From assembly GCA_024663395.1 (NCBI GenBank), contig JANFAH010000002.1, forward strand, positions 3,038,001 to 3,102,000: 64,000 bases of DNA, written 5' to 3'. Positions 45,671 through 62,924 of this stretch are shown one piece after another (the first letter of the stretch is position 1; each line of letters starts with the position of its first letter). The notes below the pieces were generated by a model. That model made no database searches. It had not been told where the DNA came from and worked only from the letters and a program-made list of their open reading frames with translations. Made by a program: the position numbers and the translations under genes. The stretch is from Pisolithus tinctorius. Taxonomy: Eukaryota; Basidiomycota; Agaricomycetes; Boletales; Pisolithaceae.

Positions 45671-48600
45671 ATGTCATTCTCGGGTACTCCGCTTGGTCAA
45701 GGCAGGCGTCTAGATCACCGCACTTTCCTCAATAAACCAAACCTTGTGACAAACCATCAGCACACTTTCAACCCTAGACCAACCGCGCTTCATCCTACGA
45801 ACAGTTCCATTCCCGCTTCATACGCATACGGGTGAGTAGTCCCCATATCATATCACTTTGATTCCGCGATCGTGTTGATGCAGTGATGCCACACCTTGCT
45901 CAGTGCCCCAACCGCAGGTTCCCGATCACCACCGAAATTAACCTCCACGTCTTCACGTTCCGCACCCACACTGGACTCCACGGACAACCAGGACGAAACA
46001 GCCCTCGTCCGTTACGCTCGCTTAAAACGTGACCAATCCCACAATTCTTCCCTCAACCCGGAGAAGTGGGCTGTCAAAGACACCTCCGTAAACATCGCCA
46101 CCGCATTCAACCAAGCTGCCTCGACGTCATACGAGATGCATCCAAGCAACCCGAATAACTCTTGGGCGTCCGGCTCGCAGACTAACTTGAATGTGCCCCG
46201 TAGCACTTCGGTCGAATATGAGAAAGAAACCCATTCCACCAGCAACCGACGGCTGGCAGCACCCCCCAGCCGCCTCACCCAACGTACAAACAGGAAACCG
46301 TTGTCTAAACAGACCTCGGGGTTAACACATGTGTCGGACTCCGAAGGCGAGGATCAACCCCAGCCGCAATCCCTTTCCGTCGAACATAGCGTGCGCGCTA
46401 AGAGTCCGTTAGAATCCGTGCTGGATATTTCGAGACGCGCATTGGATTCTGCTACGTCGTTTTACATGCGACAACGCTCCACAGAACCCGCAGATAATTC
46501 TGCAGCGACTACCAATGGGAGGGAGTCGAGTTATGACTACGCCCCGGAGGAGCGCGAGTATCAGGAACTCCAGCGACAAATAGCTGAACACACACAGGGA
46601 CGGAGCCAAGAGCAGGAACAGCAACCCGCTGCCAAAAAGAATACCCACAGGCGAAATAGAATGTCCCTGGACAACAAAGCCTACCGTCCGTCGCAGTCTG
46701 ACTTGGAAGAGTCAGACGATAATGTCTCAGATGATGGGAGGAAACGGAAAAAGAAGGCTAAGAAGAAGGATATGGGGCCAGGCGTTCTGACTTCGTTACC
46801 AGTAGCCGGCTACGATAAACGAAGGAGGAGAAGGAAAGGTACCAAGCTTTCGGCGACAGGTGAAGTGGTGGACGACGAAGGTAGTAGTAGCGGGAGTGAG
46901 GAGGTAAGCTCTCACTTTACCACCGCATTCAACGCGATGAACTCTTCGCAGCGTTCTTCTGTGCAACAAACTGTCGCTCGTCAGAATTCTGTCATACGAA
47001 CTTCCGTACCACCACCGTCGCGAAACTCTGTCCCTCGGGGTTCAGCTCTCACAGAAACCCAAGGTTACCTCCCCACAGATATTTCTATGGATGTGGAGTC
47101 TGGACTAGAGACATCTGGCCTGGAAACCATCCATGAGACTGATGAACCACCATTGGTTGACGGTATTGTCAATACGTCTGACCGTTCTTCACGCTCGTTC
47201 TCCCTTGGAGGTTTCCTAGGATGGCTCGTCAACCGAGTCTATAGGTTCTTCTACGGGATATTAACTCGCATCCTTCGCACCATCACGCTCACCTTCCTGG
47301 TATTCGGTCGCGTACTGGGATCGGTTGTCGACGTCCTTGTCCAGAAACCCATTGCTTTGTTATCAAATACTAGCCCTCGACCATTCATATTGCTTGGCAA
47401 ATTTGCGATCGTTGCATTGGCTATCTACGTCTCATGGTTCAAACTCTACGATCCTCTAATCGGAATGCTTCCTTCTCGCGTAATACACCGACAATACTAT
47501 GCTCCCGATACCCCCGTTACGAACTTTGACGAGCTTACCGCACGATTACAAAACATCGAATCCGCTCTTTCTGGACTTTCTCTCGATCATCAACGCGCAC
47601 GTGCACAGCAGGACCTTGAAGCCCGCGCGCATGGCGAAGTCGTCAACAGGATATATGCTCTCGAGGCTCGCCTTCGGGAAGAGACCAGGCGCGCTGCGGA
47701 TGCCGAGTCACAGCACCAGACTTCCGCTAGCCAGGGACTCGTCGAAATGAAGAGGCAGTTAGAAGCATTACAAGGGCAAATAAGGGTGATCGAGTCGGCT
47801 CCTCGGGAGACCGTTACCCATATTCCTTCCCCGGGCCATGATGTTGAGGCTCTGGAGAAACTGAAGTTATTCGAAGAACGCTTAGGTTCTGTCGAAGGTG
47901 GGATCAAGGAAGCGATCGAGTTATCCCAAAAATCGAAGGTACCCTCGCGATCATCGGACAGTCCCGCTTGGTGGTCGAAGTTAACGCCTGGCACTGCGAC
48001 TGATACCGATCTTACCATCAAAGCAAGCGATGGTTCTGATGTAACGTCGTTGATATCCCAACTTGTTAATTCTGCTGTCACCCGAGTGTCCACTCAAGAT
48101 ATCGTTTCACGTGCAGACTTCGCGTTGCATTCTGCTGGAGCACGACCAATACCACATCTCACGTCGCACACGCTTGAATTGCGCCCATCGACATTCCGCG
48201 GTCAGGTTTTGGGTTGGATGACCGGTCACGGACGTGAAGTTGGTCGATCACCGATTACGGCTCTTCATCAGGATACCCATAGTGGACTGTGTTGGCCGAT
48301 GCGTGGTGACTTCGGTCAGCTGGGTGTGGCGCTTGCATCTCCTGCTTACATTTCCGACTTTACCATTGATCACGTGGCGAAGGAAGTCGCTTTCGATTTG
48401 CGAGGTGCCCCTAGGGACTTGGAGGTGTGGGGTCAGGTGGAGGGGAAGGAGAATCTCGAGAAAGTGATGTCATGGTTAGCAGAGCGCGCCGCACAGCGGG
48501 CTGAGCGGCAGCAACGCGCCGAAGAATCAGGTGTACCTTTCGAAGAAGATGAGCCCCCAGAAGACGCATACCCAGCGACGCTGCCCAAGGACAAGGCATT

Positions 48601-48832
48601 CGTTCGACTTGCTTCTTTTACGTACGACGTTCACTCGCCGTCGAGCATACAAACCTTCCCTATACGCCCGGAAGTGCGCCAGCTTGGAGTCGACTTTGGT
48701 GTCGTGGTCCTCGTGATCAAGAATAACTGGGGAAAGAAAGAGTATACGTGCTTATACCGCTTCCGTGTGCATGGTGAACAGTTCGGTGGGATGCCCCAAC
48801 CTGTTGCATCGCAGGCTCAAGAAGACTCGTGA
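45671..48832 (+). CDS. SUN-domain nuclear envelope protein (Sad1-like)
   Basis: Inner nuclear membrane protein of the LINC complex, 1029 residues, which would couple nuclear envelope and spindle pole body to KASH partners. Exons 45671..45831 and 45904..48832. The N-terminal 430 residues are Ser-rich and basic, with a Lys/Arg cluster (RKRKKKAKKKDMG, then KRRRRRKG) suitable as nuclear localisation signal. A hydrophobic segment at about 490-560 includes the transmembrane helix ILLGKFAIVALAIYVSW. A coiled coil spans about 580-700. The SUN domain occupies about residues 790-1010, with RADFALHSAGARPI, PITALHQDTHSGLCWPMRG, FGQLGVALASPAYISDFTID and VRLASFTYDVHSPSSIQTFP. The acceptor at 45903 is chosen because the nearer AG at 45882 gives the wrong frame. 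Confidence 0.93.
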
Positions 48833-49404
48833 TGAGTAGTAGGTGGTGACCAAGTAATGAAGACTTGCTCAGATGTATATGTTGCGATTCCCTATTGCTT
48901 CTTTGTTATCCATCATATATCTATGCAATAGTTGTCTTTGATGCATGGGCTTTCGAATTGTAGATTACTTCTGTTACTGCGCTGCCATTATTTGGGCTGG
49001 TCAAGGCCACTTAAGGCCAGCTTTGTGTCAGATATTGACGCCCCGGAAGGTGAGTAGGAATGGCGGTTGCCTTCACATTGCTTATCAGGTATTGCCTGAT
49101 AGGTTACTAGCCATTCCTATTAGAGCCGTCGAATGACATCCGTAGCACGGTGAAAGCTAGCGTTGCTGGGAACTCCCTTTGACTAGCAGAAGGGGGGAAA
49201 CGCGGACGAACGCGATGCTCCTATCTCCATGACCGGGTAATTCTCGGAAGAACTTCGGTCTCCCGTCTGACTACCAAAGATTTTGTATTACTGCAAGGAG
49301 AATTGTCGGTCGTCATGTGAAAGGTCTATGAACGCCCCTGATCCGACTAGTGGAGCTTATAAGAGTCAACTACTTGCACCCCTTTCCACTGACCAATCGT
49401 AGTG
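48833..49404. other. Intergenic region, no gene seen
   Basis: About 570 bases between two plus-strand genes. Nothing besides presumed 3' UTR and promoter sequence is apparent. Confidence 0.45.
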
Positions 49405-52400
49405 ATGCCTCCGTCAGATATCGCCAATGTGGACGTCGACAAACTCGTCGGAGAACTGACAACAGAGGAAGCTATACTCCTGACGGCAGGCGTTGGCTTT
49501 TGGCATACTCATGATGTTCCTCGCCTAGGCATACCCGCTATCAAGGTTTGGTCCCGCTTTTTGCATCTCATTGAGCTGAAACTCATTGCGCTACTCGCCA
49601 CTGTTGTCCAGGTCAGCGATGGCCCAAACGGCAAGTTTCACCTAGTAGACTACCGTATCGCGAAACGCACGCATCTTACTTTAAAGCTTTAGGTATCAGG
49701 GGTAATCACTTCTTCATGAGCACTCCTGCGAAGTGTTTGCCAAGTGCAACCGCTCTCGGCGCAACGTGGGACCCCGAACTTATCGAGCAGGTCGGCCTGA
49801 AGTTGCTGTCCAACGAAGCGAAGCTCAAGGCTGCGTCTGTTATCCTTGCCCCAACATGCAACATTCAAAGAGTAATACTTTCCTACTCGTGCGGTGTTTG
49901 TCGTACTTATCTTTCCTGCAGAACCCTCTAGGAGGCAGGGTGAATTACGCTTCTAATTGTTGCCGCAGACTGGCTACTCATTCCACTCAATCCAGGCTTT
50001 TGAAAGTTTCTCTGAGGACCCAACGCTGTCTGGGCTTATTGCCGCCGCGTATGTGAAAGGCATCCAGAAGGGGGGTATAGGCACCACAATCAAACATTTC
50101 GTGTGGGTACTTCACTACTTCGGACTTTCGATAACTCACTCCGGAGATATCAGCTGCAATGATATGGAAAATGACCGGATGGGTTACGACAGCATCCTCA
50201 GCGGGCGAGCCCTTCGGGAAATATATCTAATGCCATTCATGCTCGCTCAAAAATATGCTAAGCCTTGGTGCTTCATGACTGCGTACGTTCGGCACCGATT
50301 TTTATTCCTTCGAGATCTGAGACCTGCCATGTTTGCTAGCTATAACCGTGTCAATGGTATTCATGCCCCTGAAAATCGGTATTTGCTGCAGGATGTTCTC
50401 CGGAAGGAGTGGAAGTTCGAAGGATTAATCATGAGCGACTGGTATGATGATGTTAGTTCCCTTGTCTACGGCGTGCTTAGTACTATCACAGGTTTGGCGT
50501 GTATAGTGTCGACCATGGCATCAACGCCGGACTGGATTTGGAGATGCCGGGTAACAACAAATGGCGGACACTTGATCTTATGAGCCGGTCCATCGCTTCA
50601 CGCAAATTGACCGTTCGCACCATCAAAGAACGCGCGAGGAAGGTTATTGAGCTTGTGAAGCGTTCTGCACTGGAGGCTCCAGAGGTGGTTTTTTTATCAT
50701 CCCTCGAATGCCAATGCTTTGGTTAAATATATCTTCTCTTTCATTACAGATTTTGGACGGAGATGGAGTAGAGCGCACCTTTGCGAGCGATGAAGAGAAG
50801 CAGCTGATGCGCGAACTTGCTTCGGAAACCATCGTTCTACTCAAGAATGACCGCAATCTCCTTCCTTTGCAGCCGGCTAAGTTAAAAAAGGTTGCCATTG
50901 TTGGGGGAAATGCTAAAGCTGTAGTCCTTTCTGGAGGAGGCTCTGCTTCTCTCAAACCCTCTTATTTCGTGTCGCCTTATGACGGAATTGTCAACTCTCT
51001 ACCGCCAGATGTTGAAGTGAGGTATAGCGAGGGGGCAACCTGTATGTGCATTATGCGGTGATTTACTCATGGCACTCATGTCGCCCACAGCATACATGGA
51101 GATGCCAACACTCGACTACGACCTTACAACACCCTCTGGAGAGCGCGGTTGGATTGGCTCTTGGTACAGGCACGAGAATGACGACAGCATGATCCTGGCA
51201 CCTACTCCAATCGAAACCCGGTCGATAGATGAAACACGCGTTTTCATCAACACTTCCACGCCCGAAGGTATCACGAGACGATGGTCCTTGAAACTCGAGG
51301 GTCTCCTGAAACCCAGACCACGCGACTGCATTTTCGAGTTCGGCTTAACAGTTGCAGGAAGGGCCAAGGTGCTCGTACTAATGGCTATGACAGACTCGTG
51401 TACTCACGAACTTCCAGCTGTTCGTTGATGGGCAACTTGTGATTGACAACTGGACTCGGCAACAACGAGGTGGAGCCTTCTTTGGTTCTGCCACCATTGA
51501 AAAGAAGGGCCGAGTCAAATTGAAGGCTGGCGTCCAGTACAACATCTTGGTGGAATTCTGTAATATTCGTGGTCCTGCTGATGGGGACGAGGATGAAACA
51601 GTATTGGACAGTAATGCCGGTGTCCGTCTGGGAGGTGCGGAGGTTCAGGACTCGGATGATCTGCTGGCGGAAGCTCTCCAAGCAGCCAAGGAAGCGGATG
51701 TCGTCATCGCCGTCGTCGGACTCAACGCGGATTGGGAAACGGAAGGCTACGATAGAAAGACGTTGAGCTTGCCCGGGCGGACCGACGAGCTGGTGGCTAA
51801 AGTCGCAGCAGTCAACCCAAATACAGTCGTCGTTACCCAATCGGTGAGTATTCTGTGATCACTTGCAAAACACACTAACGGTAGTCATGGAACAGGGGTC
51901 TTCGATTGCGCTTCCGTGGGCAGATACCGTACCAGCCATCGTACACGCCTGGTACCTGGGAAACGCTACGGGAGATGCGATAGCTGACGTTCTCTTTGGG
52001 AAGAAGAATCCATCCGGCAAACTTTCACTGACCTTCCCGAAGCGGCTTGAGGATATACCTTCTCATGGTCACTTCAGTTCAGAAAATGGAATAGTCCGAT
52101 ACGCTGAAGACTTATTTGTCGTAAGTTTAAGACTGCGTTCCACAGCGCACTTAACAAATAACATCTTTGCAGGGGTACAAACATTACATCCATAGAGGGA
52201 TCGCTCCTCTGTTCGCCTTTGGGTACGTGCCTGTGGTGTCTTGTTCGATAGTGTTTGATTTTCGACATTTTGGGTTCATTGCAGGCATGGTCTTTCGTAC
52301 ACTAGCTTCTCGTACTCTGACCTGAAGTTGTCCGAGCCGGTCGTAACCGATGGGGATTTCAGCCTCACCGCTTCTCTGACATTAACCAACACTGGTAGCG

Positions 52401-52693
52401 TGTCCGGATCGGAAATTGTTCAGCTTTATGTCTCGATGCCCCTTACTTCGCATCTTACCCACCCCAAGTTAGTACTTCGGGCTTTCAGCAAGGTTAAGGA
52501 CTTGGCCCCTCGGGAGAGCCGGACGGTCACGCTGAACCTGGACAAGTACGCTGTTTCGTACTGGGACGACATTATATCACGATGGGTTATTGGAGGCGGA
52601 GAGTACGGAGTTTCTGTGGGACCCAGCAGCGAGAGCTTGCCTCTAACGGCGACGTTCGTGGTATCCAGGGGTCTTGAGTGGAACGGTTTATGA
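49405..52693 (+). CDS. GH3 beta-glucosidase with PA14 insert and fibronectin III-like tail
   Basis: Glycoside hydrolase family 3 enzyme, 855 residues, that removes terminal glucose from beta-glucosides. Fourteen exons: 49405..49545, 49612..49630, 49693..49871, 49922..49939, 49996..50102, 50154..50282, 50340..50441, 50492..50684, 50750..51041, 51091..51368, 51418..51843, 51896..52120, 52173..52222 and 52285..52693. Exons 2 and 4 are 19 and 18 bases. The (alpha/beta)8 domain carries VSDGPNGIRG, TALGATWDPELI, FESFSEDP, TIKHFVCND and the nucleophile Asp in GLIMSDWFGVYS (about residue 231). The second domain has LPLQPAKLKKVAIVGGNA. A PA14 insert includes LFVDGQLVIDNW. The C-terminal fibronectin-like domain has HGLSYTSFSYS. 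The intron at 49631..49692 begins with GC, not GT. No signal peptide is seen, so it is probably intracellular. Confidence 0.95.
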
Positions 52694-52986
52694 ACGAGAT
52701 GTGACGTTGAATATTCCAATGTGTTGTATGATAACGGTCTGAGGACCTGGAGATGTGTAAGATACTTGAAGTACCGCTCGAAAAGCCAAGAATCAGTTCT
52801 GGACACAGGACAGACGTCCACGATAGTCTAAGATTTATGTTGGCAACTTGCAGCAGGTCCTCGGAAGCCTGCGACTAGCATCTTGCTTTGTCATCACATG
52901 TCCATGACCAAACGCGGCGTTGCGCTTAGTAAGCTACATATCCCGCGTGTCGATGGCCTACCCGTGGTTGCGCCTCGACGTTCACC
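52694..52986. other. Short intergenic region
   Basis: About 290 bases separating the GH3 stop codon from the Prp22 start codon on the same strand. Confidence 0.5.
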
Positions 52987-56797
<3,811 letters not shown>

Positions 56798-56830
56798 TCC
56801 CTTCACCGTTTCAAGAATCAATTGGGCATC

Positions 56831-56848
56831 TTTTTTTTTTTTTTTTTT
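56831..56848. repeat. Poly-T tract
   Basis: About 18 consecutive T residues just downstream of the Prp22 stop codon, in the 3' flank. Confidence 0.85.
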
Positions 56849-56982
56849 ATGTATCTATAGATTACTTTGATCATGAACTAGTACATCGCCTTGCAATATA
56901 TTCATTCGGTTCACGAACCCCGTGGTGAGCGTCAATCCACGTGGCCTATGTTGTGCTGGCAGACTGCTTCTTCGACTGAACC

Positions 56983-58117
56983 ATGTCCACTATACATGTC
57001 CCTCTGCCAGTTCCAACTCATCCTAACGTGCAGCCACCAGCGGAACTGACTGGCACGGCGAAATCAGAGTATGACCGTGTCTTTGCCCACTTTGCAAACC
57101 CAGAATATTGTCTGCCCGGTATATCGTCCGAGAAGGCCTCCAAATTAACGGAAGAAGAATGCATGTGGCTCGTACGTCGATTGTTCACATTAAAATGGTT
57201 CTCATGATACAAGTTACAATGGACAGTCATATGAATGCATCTTGCGGTACATACGCGCGGCCAAACACGACGTTGCAACGGCCATCAAACGTATTGAGGA
57301 AACACTGAAATGGCGGCGCGATTTCGGTATCTACGACACTCTTACCGCTGAACTTGTCGAACCCGAGGCAGTGACTGGCAAGGAATTCCTGTTCGGTTAT
57401 GATACCTGTGGCAGGCCAGGATTGTACATGTGTCCCAGCAAGCAGAACACGGAGGAAGGACCTAGGCAGATTCAGTTTGTGGTATGGGTACTTGAGCGAG
57501 CCGTAGACCTCATGGGCCCCGGTGTCGAGTAAGTCATAAACTACGGTGAGCTTCCGACGTGTTGCCAACTAGTTAAAAGAACGCTTGTGTTCATGATCGA
57601 CTTCGCCGACAAAGCGAAAAACTCGAGTTTCTCTACTTCTCGCACAGTCCTGAATATCCTACAATCGCACTATCCCGAGCGATTGGGTGCAGGGCTCGTA
57701 GCCCATTTACCATGGATCTTACATGCCTTTATGAAGCTTATTATGCCATTCGTAGACCCGTTGACACGTACGAAGGCGGTGTTCAACCCCGTGCAAGACG
57801 ATCGGGGCCTCTGGCGGTCTGCTGAGGCTCGTGATAAAGGTCAAAGCGACGACCCCAAAGAGCCCAATGCACAGCTGTTCGAGCTAGATCAACTCGTTCA
57901 CGATGGGTGGGGGGGTACACAGATGTTCACGTATGACCACGATATCTATTGGCCTGCGCTCGTGGAGATGTGTGAGACGCGGAGGAAAGATATGGCTCGT
58001 ATGTGGCGGAAGCTGGGCGGAGTTATTGGTATTAAGGAATGGGACGTCAAAGTGGGCGTACGGGATGAAAAGGCAAACGAGGAGAAAGTTGGTGCTGTAG
58101 AGGAGGCCAGCCAATGA
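56983..58117 (+). CDS. Sec14-like CRAL-TRIO lipid transfer protein
   Basis: Predicted cytosolic phospholipid/phosphoinositide transfer protein of 342 residues from exons 56983..57171, 57227..57528 and 57580..58117. The N-terminal CRAL-TRIO-N helix region includes LTEEECMWLSYECILRYIRA and AIKRIEETLKWRRDFGIY. The lipid-binding lobe has KEFLFGYDTCGRPGLYMCPS, VFMIDFADKAKNSSFSTSRT, and the characteristic LNILQSHYPERLGAGLVAHL followed by PWILHAFMKLIMPFVDPLTR and TKAVFNP. The C-terminal tail is charged. The protein is of the yeast Csr1/Pdr16-like group rather than Sec14 itself, judging from the divergent lobe, but this is uncertain. Lipid specificity cannot be read from the sequence. Confidence 0.92.
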
Positions 58118-58463
58118 GAATGTCTTCATTGCTGATCGATACCAATTCCATAGACCAATCGAAGTAGACAGCGACTCACAACAGACTGTTTGTATCCTCT
58201 AAAATATATGGCGCCCCTGGCTAACGAGAATTGGTCGGTCGGCGTGAACGACGACCCTGAACTTATGTAGTTCGATCTGAGACCTTGTAGTTGTGTTGAT
58301 GATGCCCTGGGTCAGATGTTTTGGCAAGCAGCAATTGGCCACGAGGTCCCTGCTCTTCCCAGTTAGAAGACCGTCCATCGATCTGTTCACGACTGCCATT
58401 TTGTCTGCGCGTCTATCACTACACAGAACATCTTCGTTTCTGACTCCAGCTAGACACTCTGCG
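58118..58463. other. Short intergenic region, no gene seen
   Basis: About 350 bases between the Sec14-like gene and the iminopeptidase gene on the same strand. Confidence 0.45.
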
Positions 58464-60334
<1,871 letters not shown>

Positions 60335-61880
60335 GTCTAGTATTGTCTAGACCCATCTACCAGGGGCCAATATGCAAATTGGAGCGGTTGGTTTCATTGA
60401 AAGCATGATCACATGTACACTACTGTTAATACCGTCTGGATTGGATTTAACCTGCCTGCTGTTGCACGGATATCTTCACCTCTTGAGGCAGGCTGGCATT
60501 TCTTGGAGGTGAACAACCAGTTGTCAGTTCATGTGTGGTGCTGCGGGTCCTGGTGTCACATGTTTCTAGCATTGTAACAAAATCCCTCCGGTTGTCCGGG
60601 CGGCCTCATCTGCTACAGCGCCCAGAAAGTTACAGATGATGCCTCGATAGGTTGGCAACAGTGGTACCTACAACTTTAGAATAATGGTTTTTCTCCGCGT
60701 CTTGCTCCATACTTAGCACGCTGTTGCATAGAACTATGGCACCGTCAATGCTATTATGCACCACAAGTCGAAAAAAATCAGACCGGTTTATTTATCTTCA
60801 TGTCAACCTCCCGACACACTGGCCAAGGTGGACGACTGATAGTGTCGTGCTGCAGAAGTAAAGAGAGTATTCACAGCGGAACAGATCTCGAAATGACTAA
60901 ATATTTCATCACCAGTCTTAGTATACGTGAACCAAGGCGTTGCCATGATACTTACACTTCCACTGTTGCAGCGGGGCGCTGAATCATGTCCCCCATAGTG
61001 CGTTATAACTCTTCACATCGAGCGATGGCCACTTTGTATCCGATGGTAGGACGTGTTCTTGACCCAAACTACATTGATACACATTTGCAAGTTAAAGGTG
61101 GCCTGAATGACCGATGCACGCGAAGTGTAAGACTAAGACTGGGCTGGTATTTCCTTGACATTGATGCGGCTGAGTGGAAGAGCCATGCTGGGCGAGCGAT
61201 GTGGCCGCTGAGGCCCGTTGGCTCGGCGAGGCACAGGCGCATTGAGATAGTGATGCCCATACTTGCGGTTGGATGCAGTACGAGACAGCGACCGAAAAGA
61301 GTTGTATAGTCACACGTACAGATTACTTCGAAGCGCAAATATACCCAGATTCCGGTACGTTTCGGATTGTTTGGGCGTTCAGGTTATCGTAGTTATTGGT
61401 AGTGTAGACAAGGTACTCGAGAGAGGCACATCAGACAATGTAGGCAAGGACAAGTGGGGGGACCCATACAATTGGGCGTAGAAGGCGCCGAACCCCGGCG
61501 CCGTTGAAAGTTGGGCCGATGCACATGTGAGTGTAGATAGGGAAACAAACACTCCTGGTAACCTTGCGCACGCCTCCACCGAACGCGTCTTTCTTGATTG
61601 GGATATGTTGAAAGCTCACCTATTTTCCTGTGCTGTACTTTACCTTGCTGTTGCCTGCAGGTTTCGGTGAGGCTATTTTCGGGTTCGATGCCAATCCAAA
61701 TTGTTCCCATCCCAAACCCTCATCTACTCAGTTCTTCTGGCAAACACCCTCGACATCGTAGCCCTCCCGCATAGTACCACATCGCCTCGCGACCGTGGGG
61801 TTCAAGTGTTATCTTCAACTGTATGATTTTTGGTTTTGCAGGACGGACTCACTCACCAAATCACCAAATACGGGTACAGG
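60335..61880. other. Intergenic region, no gene seen
   Basis: About 1.5 kb. Frames of 60-107 codons occur on both strands without family features. A pyrimidine-rich GTTTTGCAG just before 61850 could be the acceptor of a 5' UTR intron of the HET gene. Confidence 0.4.
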
Positions 61881-62924
61881 ATGCGACTCATTGATGTTGC
61901 TGCTATACTCGACGTTGAAACGAGTATCAAAGAAGGGAAAGAATTTAGCGCTTCAACCCCAGTCCTCGAAGAGTTTTACGGCCCTGATCTTGCGGAGAAA
62001 AAATATGCTATTCTATCGCATTGTTGGGGTGTGGAAAAGCAGGGGGAGAAGGAGGTATCATATAAGGAGATGAAGAAGCTTTTGTTTATCGGTGAGGGAA
62101 AGAGGAAAGAAATCAGAGGGCGCACCGGTTACAAGAAGATAGTCGACACCTGCAAACAAGCACAGAAAGACGACTTAAAGTGGGCGTGGATCGACACTTG
62201 CTGCATTGATAAAACGAGCAGCTCCGAGTTATCAGAAGCAATCAACTCGATGTACCAGTGGTACGAAAACGCGACATCGTGTTATGTCTACCTCCACGAC
62301 ACTGCTGGGAACTCTTGGACGAATCGAAGGGACTCGCCAACCATTCCAAAGTGGTTTACGCGGGGCTGGACACTTCAAGAACTCGTCGCGCCCAAGGTTG
62401 TCCATTTCTTCGATCAGAGGTGGGAACCCATAGGCGACAGAACACAACTTGCAGACATTCTCAGCGAAATTACGAGAATCCCACAGCATATTTTGAAGAA
62501 TGAGCCGGATTTCGAGCGCCCTGGCGTCGCCCAGATTATGTCTTGGGCCGCCGACCGCACGACAACACGAGAGGAGGACCGAGCATATTCGCTACTGGGT
62601 CTGCTCGGGGTGCACATGCCGCTGCTGTACGGGGAGGGGAAGAACGCATTTCGACGTTTGCAGCTGGAAATCATTCGCACGTCTAACCCAAGCACCTTGA
62701 CCGTGGTGGAAGACCCGAGTTCCTTCAGGGATTGTGATCAGGTCTGGTTGTCGAGTCCCAGTGGGGTTGTCAAAGAAAACATGATCCCGTTCCCTGGAGA
62801 GGAGCCCTGCGAATTTGCAGAGGAGGAACCTCGTGTTCGTACATTCATGATGACTAATTTTTTTTTTTTTTTTTGGCTGCGATCGGTCGTGGGAGTCGGG
62901 AGGGAGGCTTGCTTATATAATTAA
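61881..62924 (+). CDS. HET-domain protein, short C-terminus
   Basis: Heterokaryon-incompatibility (HET) domain protein, 347 residues in one exon. HET proteins act in non-self recognition and cell death; the domain is TIR-like. It starts MRLIDVAAILDVE, the usual start of basidiomycete HET proteins. Conserved blocks are YAILSHCWG, the VDTCKQAQKDDLKWAWIDTC block ending in CID, SEAINSMYQWYENATSCYVY, FTRGWTLQELVAP and DRAYSLLGLLGVHMPLLYGE. After the domain ends (FRRLQLEIIRTSN) only about 70 residues follow. The frame then crosses a 17-base T tract (62858-62874), encoding a Phe run just before the stop codon. Many relatives carry NACHT/WD or ankyrin regions here, so the 3' part may be lost, or a spliced continuation missed. 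Confidence 0.85.
   Translation: MRLIDVAAILDVETSIKEGKEFSASTPVLEEFYGPDLAEKKYAILSHCWGVEKQGEKEVSYKEMKKLLFIGEGKRKEIRGRTGYKKIVDTCKQAQKDDLKWAWIDTCCIDKTSSSELSEAINSMYQWYENATSCYVYLHDTAGNSWTNRRDSPTIPKWFTRGWTLQELVAPKVVHFFDQRWEPIGDRTQLADILSEITRIPQHILKNEPDFERPGVAQIMSWAADRTTTREEDRAYSLLGLLGVHMPLLYGEGKNAFRRLQLEIIRTSNPSTLTVVEDPSSFRDCDQVWLSSPSGVVKENMIPFPGEEPCEFAEEEPRVRTFMMTNFFFFFWLRSVVGVGREACLYN
62858..62874. repeat. Poly-T tract inside the 3' end of the HET frame
   Basis: Seventeen consecutive T residues lie within the annotated HET reading frame, 50 bases before its stop codon. Slippage here would change the frame end. Confidence 0.85.

Noticed and set aside
62858..62874. Poly-T tract as evidence of a retroposed insertion
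   Set aside because: No target-site duplication or element sequence adjoins it; simple slippage explains it.
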